Assembly: GCA_944321945.1 (NCBI GenBank)
Contig: CALUNE010000003.1
Coordinates: 62,001 to 126,000 of the forward strand
Direction of reading: 5' to 3'
Length of the DNA: 64,000 nt
Source: an uncultured Alistipes sp.
GTDB lineage: Bacteria; Bacteroidota; Bacteroidia; Bacteroidales; Rikenellaceae
Below are positions 50,855 through 59,717 of the stretch, in pieces. The notes under the pieces were generated by a model. That model had not been told where the DNA came from. It was given only the letters and a program-made list of their open reading frames with translations, and searched no databases. Each line of letters starts with the position of its first letter. Position 1 is the stretch's first letter. The position numbers and the translations under genes were made by a program.

Positions 50855-50908
50855 CCGGCCGAAAGACGCACCGAACCGCACACCTACCGGAAAAACCAAC
50901 AAGACAAG

Positions 50909-51796
50909 ATGAGCAGCTTTGACCGCTACCGCTCCATCTGGGAGCACAAAGAGCTGATGCGGCGTCTGGCCGGCATTCGACACGTCGCCCTCGACATGGA
51001 CGGCACGATTTACATGGGATCGGAGCTCTTTGCCTGGACGCCCGCCTTCCTGACCCGACTGCGGCAACTCGGAATCGGCCATTCGTTTCTGACGAACAAC
51101 CCCTCGAAATCGATCGCCGACTACCTGCAGAAACTGCAAGCATTGGGGATCCAGGCCTCCCGCGAAGAGATGTATACCACGACGCTGGCCACGATCGACT
51201 ACCTGCGAAGCCACTATCCGGCGGTCCGACGGCTCTTTCTGCTCGGCACTCCGTCGATGATTTCGGAGTTCGAGGCGGCAGGTTATGTCTCGACGACCGA
51301 TTCGGCCGAAGACCGACCCGATGCCGTGGTCGTCGCCTTCGACATGACGCTTTCATACGGGCGACTGTGTCGTGCAGCCTGGTGGATCCGACAGGGGCTG
51401 CCCTACCTGGCGACCAACCCCGACCGGGTCTGCCCGACCAATCTGCCGACGGTGCTGGTCGACTGCGGATCGATCTGCGCGGCCCTCGAACACGCCACGG
51501 GCCGCAAACCCGACATCACGCTCGGGAAACCCGATCCGAACATGCTCTCGGGCATTCTGCAACGCCATGGACTCCGGGCCGACGAGACCATCATGGCAGG
51601 CGACCGCATCTATACCGACATCGAGATGGCCCACAACGCCGGAGCCCTGGGTGTACTGGTTCTTTCGGGCGAAACGACACTCGAGGTGGCCGACCGGGCT
51701 CCGCGCCAGCCCGAGTTGATCGTCGATCACATCGGAACGCTGGGCGAACTGCTTGCCGAAGCCCGGAAGGAATCACTCCCCGAACCCCTCGCCTGA
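50909..51796 (+). CDS. HAD-IIA family hydrolase (NagD-like)
   Basis: A 295-residue HAD hydrolase with nucleophile motif VALDMDGTIYMGS, motif II FLTNNPSKS, motif III lysine in LGKPDPNML and motif IV MAGDRIYTDIEMA. The C2 cap and length fit the NagD/phosphoglycolate and glycerol-phosphate phosphatase group. Placed 54 bases after the phosphodiesterase gene, it may act on glycerol phosphate, but that is inference. A terminator follows at 51932-51977. Confidence 0.88.
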   Translation: MSSFDRYRSIWEHKELMRRLAGIRHVALDMDGTIYMGSELFAWTPAFLTRLRQLGIGHSFLTNNPSKSIADYLQKLQALGIQASREEMYTTTLATIDYLRSHYPAVRRLFLLGTPSMISEFEAAGYVSTTDSAEDRPDAVVVAFDMTLSYGRLCRAAWWIRQGLPYLATNPDRVCPTNLPTVLVDCGSICAALEHATGRKPDITLGKPDPNMLSGILQRHGLRADETIMAGDRIYTDIEMAHNAGALGVLVLSGETTLEVADRAPRQPELIVDHIGTLGELLAEARKESLPEPLA

Positions 51797-51931
51797 TCCA
51801 CGTCCGCCACACAGCAACGGAGCGACATCCATACAACCGACCGTCGCATCCGTACAACCGGACGCCAGTCCGGCTTGTTCCGGATCGATATCCGTATCTT
51901 ACGACGCAAACATTGACTCTTCACACAAGAA

Positions 51932-51977
51932 CCCCCTCCTTTCGTCTGAGACACGAAGGAGGGGGCACCTTTTTTCC
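51932..51977 (+). terminator. Strong terminator after the HAD-IIA gene
   Basis: CCCCCTCCTTTCGT pairs with ACGAAGGAGGGGG (one bulge) around CTGAGAC-like loop bases, followed by CACC and six T. The remaining gap 51797-52066 has no gene. Confidence 0.75.
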
Positions 51978-52066
51978 GGGACGTCTGCGCCAAACGACAT
52001 CCGGTTCAGCCCGTCCGCCGGACCTCATCCGGACAGCATACACCGCGCCGGCCACGCAAAATACTC

Positions 52067-53089
52067 CTACAACAACAGATTGCGCACCGAACGGCGAACC
52101 ACCAGCGTAGGAGGCAGATGCAGGCGCGAAGCCTCCGTTCCCGGTTCGCGAATCGCCCGGATCAACAGTTTGATGGCCAGCGAACCGATCTCGTCGGTGG
52201 GCTGCGCGATGCAGGTGATGGCCGGATCGAGGTAATTGAACAGCATGTTGTCGTCGAACGAGATGACGGAAATATCATCCGGGATACGCAACCCCGACTC
52301 CTGCACGGCCTTCACCACGCCGAGCAAAATAAGGTTGCTCAAGGCAAAAATAGCCGTCGGACGCTCCCCCGCCCCCGAAAGAGCCAGTTTGGTCTCCAGG
52401 TAGCCGTTCTGTACCGAGAAATCCTCGCCCCGCACCGCCACCCGCTCACCCAGTCCGCGGGCACGCATCGTATCCATAAATCCCCGCACACGATCGCGCA
52501 CGGGCATCGAATGCGGCGTGCCCTGAATGCAGACGATCCGGCGATGACCGTTCTCGAGCAGGTATTCGGTCGCCATCACCGCCCCGCGATAGTTGTCCGT
52601 GGTTACATACGACAACGATTGCACTTCGGGCAGATAACGGTCGACCAGCACCAGCGGCATTCCGTCGCGCTGAATCCCCGCAAAAAGTTCGGCATTGCTG
52701 CTGCAGGGCACGGCGACAATGCCGTCGACGCTCCGAGCCAACAGAGCGGAAAGTCCATCCTGCTCGTTGCGGTCGTCCTCCTGTGTGTCGGAGACGATCA
52801 CCTTGTAATTGTAGTTGCGCGCCTCACGGATCATAACTCCGGCAACATGAGCGAAAAACGAGTTCTCGATGTCGGGAATCAGCAGCCCGATCGTATCGGT
52901 GCGATTGGTCCGGAGCCCCTTGGCCAGCAGGCTGGGCGTATAGTTGCAACGCCGGACCTCCTCCATGACGCGGTCGACGGTAGGCTGACTGATGCGATAC
53001 TTGGCCGCATTGCCGCTCAGGACCCGCGAAACGGTCGAGACCGAGCATCCGGCACGTTCGGCGACACTGACGAGACTTTCTTTTTTCAT
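52067..53089 (-). CDS. LacI-family transcriptional regulator
   Basis: A 340-residue regulator with the N-terminal LacI helix-turn-helix (VAERAGCSVSTVSRVLSG, followed by the hinge YTPSLLAKGLRTNRT) and a periplasmic-binding-protein-like sensor domain (IGLLIPDIENSFFA, VLVDRYLP, FALSNLILLG). It is divergent from the ribokinase operon and very probably controls it, with ribose or a nucleoside-derived sugar as effector. Its own promoter is at 53116-53148. Confidence 0.93.
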   Translation of the reverse strand: MKKESLVSVAERAGCSVSTVSRVLSGNAAKYRISQPTVDRVMEEVRRCNYTPSLLAKGLRTNRTDTIGLLIPDIENSFFAHVAGVMIREARNYNYKVIVSDTQEDDRNEQDGLSALLARSVDGIVAVPCSSNAELFAGIQRDGMPLVLVDRYLPEVQSLSYVTTDNYRGAVMATEYLLENGHRRIVCIQGTPHSMPVRDRVRGFMDTMRARGLGERVAVRGEDFSVQNGYLETKLALSGAGERPTAIFALSNLILLGVVKAVQESGLRIPDDISVISFDDNMLFNYLDPAITCIAQPTDEIGSLAIKLLIRAIREPGTEASRLHLPPTLVVRRSVRNLLL

Positions 53090-53115
53090 TTTCTTTATTT
53101 TCTGTTCGCTCGTTA

Positions 53116-53148
53116 CAAATATATGAAAATATCAAGAAAGTAAACAAA
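53116..53148 (-). promoter_or_regulatory. Promoter of the LacI gene
   Basis: On the minus strand TTTG (53145-53148), 21 bases, TATATTTG (53116-53123). Confidence 0.6.
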
Positions 53149-53162
53149 AAACAAGCAATTTA

Positions 53163-53200
53163 TTTTGGATGTTTCCAAAAAGTAATTACATTTGCGCAAA
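53163..53200 (+). promoter_or_regulatory. Promoter of the ribokinase-SusCD operon with palindromic operator candidate
   Basis: TTTTG (53163-53167), 19 bases, TACATTTG (53187-53194). The palindrome TTTGCGCAAA (53191-53200) overlaps the end of the -7 box and the start region, and a half-like CGCAAACG follows at 53208. TTGCGCAA cores are typical of LacI-family operators. The leader to ATG 53385 is about 185 bases and contains no gene. Confidence 0.6.
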
Positions 53201-53384
53201 CGAAGGGCGCAAACGACGCGAAAAAATCAGGATTAGAAAGCGGACCCCACGTATCAGCGCGCGAAAACAAAGGATCGGTCCGCCTCGAAATCCGGAAACG
53301 TTCGGCGCAAATCGGGAAAAACGCCCCTCGCCAACCCTTGAGAAGCTACCGCACACCGAATACCAACCCTACTACCTTTTAACG

Positions 53385-54290
53385 ATGAGCAAAATTCTGA
53401 TCATAGGGAGCAGCAACATCGATCTGATCGCCTGCGTCAAACACCTTCCCGCCCCCGGCGAGACCGTCGGCGAGGCCCGCTTCATGCAGTCCAACGGCGG
53501 CAAGGGCGCCAATCAGGCCGTAGCCGCAGCCCGACTGGGCGGCGACGTGACCTTCGTATCGTGTCTGGGCGACGACGCCAATGCCGCCTCGCTCCGCCAG
53601 CAGTTCTCCAACGACGGCATCGACACCCGCGCCCTCCTCACCGCCTCGCACACCCCGACCGGCACGGCACTGATCTACGTCGCCGAGGACGGCGAAAACT
53701 GCATCGCCGTAGCCCCGGGAGCCAACCGGCTGCTGGGTCCCGAGGCCATCGACGCCCTCACGGACCGCATCGCCGAGGCCGATTACCTGCTTCTGCAGCT
53801 CGAAATCCCCATGGAGAGCGTCGCACGGGCCATCGAAAAGGCCGCGGAAGTCGGCACCCGGGTAATTCTCAATCCGGCCCCGGCCCACCCGATCGCCGAC
53901 GAGCTGCTGCGCAAGATCTATCTGATCACCCCCAACCGCAGCGAAAGCGAGATCCTGACGGGCTGCCAGGTCCGCACGCCGCAGGAGGCCTCCGAAGCCG
54001 CCGCCCGGCTGTTGGAAAAGGGGGTTGAGAACGTCATTATCACACTGGGATGTCACGGCGCCCTGATCCGCACGCCACACGCCGAGACAATCGTTCCGGC
54101 CTGCAAGGTGACGGCCGTCGATACGACCGCCGCCGGCGACGTCTTCAACGGAGCGCTGGTCGTAGCCCTGGCCGAGGGGATGACGCTGGTCGAGGGAGCC
54201 CGCTTCGCCGCCCGCTGTTCGGCCGTCTCGGTCACCCGGCCCGGAGCCCAGACCTCGATCCCCTGGCGCAGCGAAATCGATGCGCGCTGA
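53385..54290 (+). CDS. rbsK: Ribokinase
   Basis: RbsK phosphorylates ribose to ribose 5-phosphate. The 301-residue PfkB-family kinase has GSSNIDLIACV at the N-terminus, the substrate motif NGGKGANQAVAAARLGG and the catalytic base motif DTTAAGDVFNGAL. ATG 53385 fits the family; the long in-frame extension upstream is leader. First gene of an operon with a transporter, a nucleoside hydrolase and SusC/D. Confidence 0.92.
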   Translation: MSKILIIGSSNIDLIACVKHLPAPGETVGEARFMQSNGGKGANQAVAAARLGGDVTFVSCLGDDANAASLRQQFSNDGIDTRALLTASHTPTGTALIYVAEDGENCIAVAPGANRLLGPEAIDALTDRIAEADYLLLQLEIPMESVARAIEKAAEVGTRVILNPAPAHPIADELLRKIYLITPNRSESEILTGCQVRTPQEASEAAARLLEKGVENVIITLGCHGALIRTPHAETIVPACKVTAVDTTAAGDVFNGALVVALAEGMTLVEGARFAARCSAVSVTRPGAQTSIPWRSEIDAR

Positions 54291-54355
54291 CCGCCCCCGA
54301 CATCCCGACCGCATCGCACCCAAACCCGAATCAAACCTCAAAAACTTCTGATCGC

Positions 54356-55366
54356 ATGTTTGTCGTACACAGTTATCCCCTGGCCGTACTCTTCTGCTTC
54401 ATCACGATGCTCTGCTGGGGCTCGTGGGGAAACACCCAAAAACTCGCCGGCAAGACCTGGCGCTACGAACTCTTCTACTGGGACTACGTCATCGGCATGG
54501 TCCTCTTCGCCGCCCTGCTGGGTCTGACCATGGGCAGCTTCGGGACCGAAGGCCGCCCCTTCCTGACGGACCTCGCGCAGGCCGAATGGCGCGGCATCGG
54601 GAGCGTCATCCTCGGGGGCGTGATCTTCAACGCCTCGAACATCCTGCTCTCGGCATCGGTCTCGCTGGCCGGATTGTCGGTGGCCTTCCCGCTGGGCGTG
54701 GGACTGGCCCTGGTTCTCGGCGTCATCATCAACTACATCGGCGCCCCGAAAGGTGATCCCGTCATTCTGTTTCTGGGCGTGGCGCTGATCGTCGTGGCCA
54801 TCGTCTGCAACGGCATCGCCTCGGGACGCATGCGCCAAGGCGGCGAATCCGCCTCGCAAAACCGCAAGGGAATCCTGCTGGCCGTCGTTGCCGGCGTGCT
54901 GATGTCGTTCTTCTACCGCTTCGTGGCCGCCGCCATGGACCTCGAGAACTTCACATCGCCCACCCCCGGTATGCTGACCCCCTATTCGGCCATCTTCGTC
55001 TTCTCGATCGGCGTTCTGCTGAGCAACCTGCTCTTCAACACCTACGCCATGCGCCGGCCCTTCGTCGGCAAACCGGTTGCCTACCGCGACTACTTCCGCG
55101 GTTCGCTGGCGACCCATCTGGTCGGCATGCTCGGCGGCGCCATCTGGTGTCTCGGCACGGCCTTCAGCTACATCGCCGCCGGCAAGGCCGGAGCCGCCGT
55201 CTCCTACGCCCTCGGGCAGGGCGCTCCGATGATTGCCGCCGTGTGGGGCGTCTTCATCTGGAAGGAGTTCCGCGGTGCCGACCGCAAGACCTCGGCCCTG
55301 CTGATCGTCATGTTCCTCTTCTTCATCGCCGGCCTCGGCTCGATCGTCGTCTCCGGCAGCAACTGA
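54356..55366 (+). CDS. GRP/DMT-type sugar transporter
   Basis: A 336-residue inner-membrane protein with ten hydrophobic segments, resembling the glucose/ribose porter and RhaT-like group (CWGSWGNTQKLAGKTWRYELF, SVAFPLGVGLALVLGVIINY, the repeated AGKAGAAVSYALGQG). Between ribokinase and nucleoside hydrolase it most likely imports ribose or nucleosides; specificity is inferred from context. Confidence 0.85.
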   Translation: MFVVHSYPLAVLFCFITMLCWGSWGNTQKLAGKTWRYELFYWDYVIGMVLFAALLGLTMGSFGTEGRPFLTDLAQAEWRGIGSVILGGVIFNASNILLSASVSLAGLSVAFPLGVGLALVLGVIINYIGAPKGDPVILFLGVALIVVAIVCNGIASGRMRQGGESASQNRKGILLAVVAGVLMSFFYRFVAAAMDLENFTSPTPGMLTPYSAIFVFSIGVLLSNLLFNTYAMRRPFVGKPVAYRDYFRGSLATHLVGMLGGAIWCLGTAFSYIAAGKAGAAVSYALGQGAPMIAAVWGVFIWKEFRGADRKTSALLIVMFLFFIAGLGSIVVSGSN

Positions 55367-55377
55367 CCCCCATCGCC

Positions 55378-56409
55378 ATGAAAACCATCCCGACACTCAC
55401 CGCCCTGCTGCTCCTCGGCGCCACGGCCTGCGCCTCCGGGCCCGACGACCGGACGACGGAACCCATCCGCCTGATCGTCGAGACCGACATGGGCAACGAC
55501 ATCGACGACGCACTGGCCTTCGATCTGATCTACAAGGCCATGGACGAAGGCCGGATCGATCTGCTGGCCATCGGCAACCACAAGCTGAGCCCCACGGCCA
55601 CCGACTACATCGACATCCTCAACACGTGGTACGGATACCCCGACATCCCGCTGGCCCGCTCGACCACACCGGTGCGCAACGAGGAGGCTCCGGACTATAC
55701 GGCCGCCGTCTGCGCAATGACCGATTCGACGGACGCACCGGCCTTCGCCCGCAGCAAGCGTCCGCAGCAGATCGAGCAGCCCGTCGTCCTCTACCGCCGC
55801 ATCCTGGCCGCACAACCCGACCATTCGGTGACGGTGCTGTCGCTGGGTTTCGCCACCGAACTGGCCAAACTGCTCGACAGCCCGGCCGATTCGCTCTCCC
55901 GGCTCACGGGGCGCGAACTGGTCGCCCGCAAGGTCCGCCTGCTCTCGATCATGGCCGGCAGCTACGGCGAAAAACAACGCGCCGAATACAACGTGGTCAA
56001 CGATACGGCGGCCATGCGCAAACTCTTCGCCGAATGGGAGACCCCGATCGTGCAGAACCCCTTCGAGCTTGGCAAACGGATCATGTACCCCGGCTCGGCC
56101 ATCGAGAACGACTTCGGCTGGGCACCGCTCCATCCCGTGGTCGAGGGCTACCGCAACTACCACACGATGCCCTACGACCGTGCCACGTGGGATCTGCTGT
56201 CGGTGGTATGGCTGCTCCGGCCCGACCTCTTCACGCCAAGTCCGCGGGGACGCATTGCCGTCGACGAACGGGGATTCACCCGCTTTACCCCCGATCCGCA
56301 GGGCAACGCCCGCTATCTGACCGCTACCGACGAACAGGCCGCCCAACTGCGCGAATACATCATCCGCACGACCACCCGGGCGCCGAAACGCTATCTGAAC
56401 CGACACTAA
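55378..56409 (+). CDS. Nucleoside hydrolase lipoprotein
   Basis: A 343-residue protein of the inosine-uridine nucleoside hydrolase fold with a lipoprotein-type signal (lipobox GATAC). The calcium-binding motif appears as VETDMGNDIDDALAFD. The enzyme splits N-ribosyl bonds of nucleosides, giving free ribose for the kinase upstream. The signal places it in the envelope, so hydrolysis happens before uptake of the sugar. The start lies 11 bases past the transporter stop. Confidence 0.88.
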   Translation: MKTIPTLTALLLLGATACASGPDDRTTEPIRLIVETDMGNDIDDALAFDLIYKAMDEGRIDLLAIGNHKLSPTATDYIDILNTWYGYPDIPLARSTTPVRNEEAPDYTAAVCAMTDSTDAPAFARSKRPQQIEQPVVLYRRILAAQPDHSVTVLSLGFATELAKLLDSPADSLSRLTGRELVARKVRLLSIMAGSYGEKQRAEYNVVNDTAAMRKLFAEWETPIVQNPFELGKRIMYPGSAIENDFGWAPLHPVVEGYRNYHTMPYDRATWDLLSVVWLLRPDLFTPSPRGRIAVDERGFTRFTPDPQGNARYLTATDEQAAQLREYIIRTTTRAPKRYLNRH

Positions 56410-56428
56410 CACATCAAACAACCCGAAT

Positions 56429-59400
56429 ATGAACCATTCTGACAACCGATCCGCCATCCGCCGGTCCGGCAAGGCAGGCTTTCTGGCGCTGCTTCTGCTG
56501 CTGGTGTCGGGACAGCTTCTCGCCCAGAGCAGGAGCATCTCCGGAATCGTGAAATCCCAGCAGGGCGAGCCGCTCGTCGGCGTCACCGTCCTCATCGAAG
56601 GAACCACCCAGGGCACGTCGACCGATGCCGACGGCGTCTTCACCCTCACGGTCTCACCCGAAAACACGCTGCTCTTCTCCTACGTCGGCTACCGGAGCGA
56701 ACGCATCCAGGTCGGCACCCGTACGCGGCTGGAGGTGCAGCTCAATGAGGACCAGAATCTGATGGACGACGTGATCGTCGTCGGCTACGGCACCCAGAAG
56801 AAACGCGACGTGGTGGGGGCCATCGAGCAGATCCGGGGCGAGGAGCTCACCTCGCGGCCCAATCCGAACGTCGTGCGCTCGATGCAGGGCCAGATACCGG
56901 GCCTGACGCTCGAATTCCGCGACGGCAAGCCCAGCCACGGCGCCACGCTGGCCATCCGCGGTGCGACGAACAGCATCGGTTCGGGCGGTTCGGCGCTGGT
57001 GATGGTCGACGGCGTCGAAGGCGATCTCACGACGGTCAACCCCGAGGACATCGCCTCGATCACCGTGCTGAAGGATGCCTCGTCGTGCGCCATCTACGGT
57101 GCGCGCGGATCGTTCGGCGTGATCCTCATCACGACCAAGAACGCCGAAGCGGGCCAGTTCACCGTCAAGTACGACGGCGCCGTATCGTTCCATTCGCGCA
57201 CGGTCGAGCCCAAGCTGGTGACCAACAGCGTCGAATGGATGGAGCAGTTCCTCGAATCGTACGTCAACTGCTACGGCTACAAACCCTCGAGCATCAACAA
57301 CCTCTTCCCCTACAACGACGCCTGGTACGAGGAGCTGAAGCGTCGTGCCGCGGATCCCTCGGCCGAACCGTGGCGCGTCAACGACCAGGGCCGCTACGAA
57401 TACTTCGGAAACACGGACTGGGATGACCTGATGTACCGCGACGTGGCCCTCTCGCACCAGCACAACGTGACGATGACCGGCGGCAGCGACCGCATCCAGT
57501 TCCTCCTCTCGGGCCGCTACTTCCATCAGGACGGCATCTACAATTCGGACAGCGACTGGTACTGGCAGGCCAACGGCCGCGCGAAGATCACGGCCCGCAT
57601 CAAGGACTGGTGGACGGTCGAGAACAGTCTGGACTTCGTGCGCCGCAAGTACAAGCAGCCGATGGCCTACAGCGGCAAGATGTCGTTCCAGCGCCAGATG
57701 GAGCATCAGGGCTACCCGATGACCCTGCCGTTCAACCCCGACGGCAGCTACACCGACGCAGCCGTCTGCATCGGTTACGCCGCCTTCCAGACGGGACTCT
57801 CCTACCAGGAGAACCTGAAGTTCGACATGACCGAGACACTCGTCAACACGTTCCACATCATCCCCGAGGTGCTGGACTTCCAGGTCGACTTCTCCTACGT
57901 CTTCAACAACTCGCAGCGCAACCGCAAGGAGAACATCTACGAATACGGTCTGGGGCCCGAAATCACCGGTTCGCGCGCCGAAACCGACTCCTACGAGGAG
58001 CAGCACTACAACTTCGACTACTGGAAGAACAACGGCTTCGCCACCTTCACGCCCCGCCTGGGCGAGAACCACTCGCTGAAGGTCATGGCCGGCTACAACG
58101 TCGAATGGAAGAGCTACCGCGGAACCTCGGTCTACCGCCGGGGGCTGATCCGCGACGACAAACCCAACTTCTCGCTCATGAACGGCGACTACTACGAGGT
58201 GCGTGACACGGGCAGCTACATCTGGAGTTACGTCGGCTTCTTCGGGCGCGTCAACTACAACTACAAGGACCGCTACCTGGCCGAGGTGAGCGCCCGCTAC
58301 GACGGATCGTCGAAATTCCCGACCAACCAGCGCTGGGGATTCTTCCCCTCGGCATCGGTCGGCTGGCGCATCTCCGAGGAGGCCTTCATGGCCGGCACGC
58401 GCGACTGGCTCGACAACCTGAAGATCCGCGTCTCGGCCGGCACGCTCGGCAACGGAAGCGTCTCGCCCTACGCCTATCTGCAGACGATGTCCATCGCCCA
58501 GTCGTCAATTCTGGTCAACGGCGGCAAGGTGGCCCAGACGCTGGCTCCGAACCCGATTCCAGACGGTCTGACCTGGGAACGCGCCACGACCTACGACGTG
58601 GGACTGGACATCGACCTGCTGGACAACCGGCTGAACTTCGTGGGCGACTACTACCGCCGCCTGACCACCGACATGTACACCGTCGGGCGGACGCTGCCGG
58701 CCGTCTTCGGCAAGGACTCGCCCAAGGGCAACTACGCCGACATGAAGACCGAAGGCTGGGAACTGAGCCTCGGCTGGCGCGACGCCTTCCAGCTCGGCGG
58801 CCGCGAATTCTCCTACGGCATCAAGGCGATGGTCTGGGACAGCCGCAGCTTCATCACCCGCTACAACAACGCCACCCGCATGCTGACCGACTACTACGAG
58901 GGCATGGAGATCGGTGAAATCTGGGGCTTCAAGGTGGCCGGGCTCTTCGAGAGCGACGAAGAGGCCGCCTCGTGGCCCGATCAGAGCTCGTTCTTCCGCA
59001 TCAACCGCAACGGCAACCAGTTCCAGGCCGGCGACATCAAGTTCGTCGATCTGGACGGCAGCGGCGCCATCGACTACGGCAAGAATACGGCCGACGATCC
59101 GGGCGACATGCGCGTGATCGGCAACTCGACGCCGCGTTACTCCTACGGTCTGAACCTCAACGCCAGCTACTGCGGCGTGGGCATCAGCCTCTTCTTCCAG
59201 GGCGTGGGCAAGCGCGACTGGTATCCGGGCATCAATACCGGATACTTCTGGGGCAAGTACAACCGTCCCTACTCGTTCATGCTCGAGGCCCACACGGGCG
59301 ACAACATCTGGACCGAGGAGAACCGCAACACCAACGCCCTGTGGCCCCGCATGACGGGTTACCTGACGACCGATGCCCAGGGCGTGCTGAGCAAGGCGGC

Positions 59401-59704
59401 CAACGACCGCTTCCTGGTCGACGCCTCGTACTGCCGTTTGAAAAACATCACCATCGACTACACCTTCCCGAAGCGGATGCTCAAAAAGATCGGTCTGCAG
59501 GGGTTGCGCGTCTATGTCACGGGCGAGAACCTCTTCACCTGGTCGCCGATCACCAAATGGACCGACAACTTCGACCCGGAGGTCATCCAGGCCGGCGACA
59601 CGGACTTCAACAGCGCCAACAGCTACGCGAACGGCGACCAGGCCGACGGTTACAGCTACCCGATGCTGAAGTCGGTCACCGTGGGCGTCAACATCACCTT
59701 CTAA
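56429..59704 (+). CDS. SusC/RagA-family TonB-linked outer-membrane transporter
   Basis: A 1091-residue outer-membrane protein: signal peptide, carboxypeptidase-regulatory-like beta sandwich (ISGIVKSQQGEPLVGVTVL), the SusC signature around VIVVGYGTQKKRDVVGAI, a plug domain (GARGSFGVILITTKN) and a 22-strand barrel ending in VTVGVNITF. With SusD it imports an oligomeric nutrient across the outer membrane, here probably nucleosides or ribose-containing glycans. In the same operon as rbsK and nucleoside hydrolase. Confidence 0.96.
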   Translation: MNHSDNRSAIRRSGKAGFLALLLLLVSGQLLAQSRSISGIVKSQQGEPLVGVTVLIEGTTQGTSTDADGVFTLTVSPENTLLFSYVGYRSERIQVGTRTRLEVQLNEDQNLMDDVIVVGYGTQKKRDVVGAIEQIRGEELTSRPNPNVVRSMQGQIPGLTLEFRDGKPSHGATLAIRGATNSIGSGGSALVMVDGVEGDLTTVNPEDIASITVLKDASSCAIYGARGSFGVILITTKNAEAGQFTVKYDGAVSFHSRTVEPKLVTNSVEWMEQFLESYVNCYGYKPSSINNLFPYNDAWYEELKRRAADPSAEPWRVNDQGRYEYFGNTDWDDLMYRDVALSHQHNVTMTGGSDRIQFLLSGRYFHQDGIYNSDSDWYWQANGRAKITARIKDWWTVENSLDFVRRKYKQPMAYSGKMSFQRQMEHQGYPMTLPFNPDGSYTDAAVCIGYAAFQTGLSYQENLKFDMTETLVNTFHIIPEVLDFQVDFSYVFNNSQRNRKENIYEYGLGPEITGSRAETDSYEEQHYNFDYWKNNGFATFTPRLGENHSLKVMAGYNVEWKSYRGTSVYRRGLIRDDKPNFSLMNGDYYEVRDTGSYIWSYVGFFGRVNYNYKDRYLAEVSARYDGSSKFPTNQRWGFFPSASVGWRISEEAFMAGTRDWLDNLKIRVSAGTLGNGSVSPYAYLQTMSIAQSSILVNGGKVAQTLAPNPIPDGLTWERATTYDVGLDIDLLDNRLNFVGDYYRRLTTDMYTVGRTLPAVFGKDSPKGNYADMKTEGWELSLGWRDAFQLGGREFSYGIKAMVWDSRSFITRYNNATRMLTDYYEGMEIGEIWGFKVAGLFESDEEAASWPDQSSFFRINRNGNQFQAGDIKFVDLDGSGAIDYGKNTADDPGDMRVIGNSTPRYSYGLNLNASYCGVGISLFFQGVGKRDWYPGINTGYFWGKYNRPYSFMLEAHTGDNIWTEENRNTNALWPRMTGYLTTDAQGVLSKAANDRFLVDASYCRLKNITIDYTFPKRMLKKIGLQGLRVYVTGENLFTWSPITKWTDNFDPEVIQAGDTDFNSANSYANGDQADGYSYPMLKSVTVGVNITF

Positions 59705-59717
59705 ACAGACTTCGACC

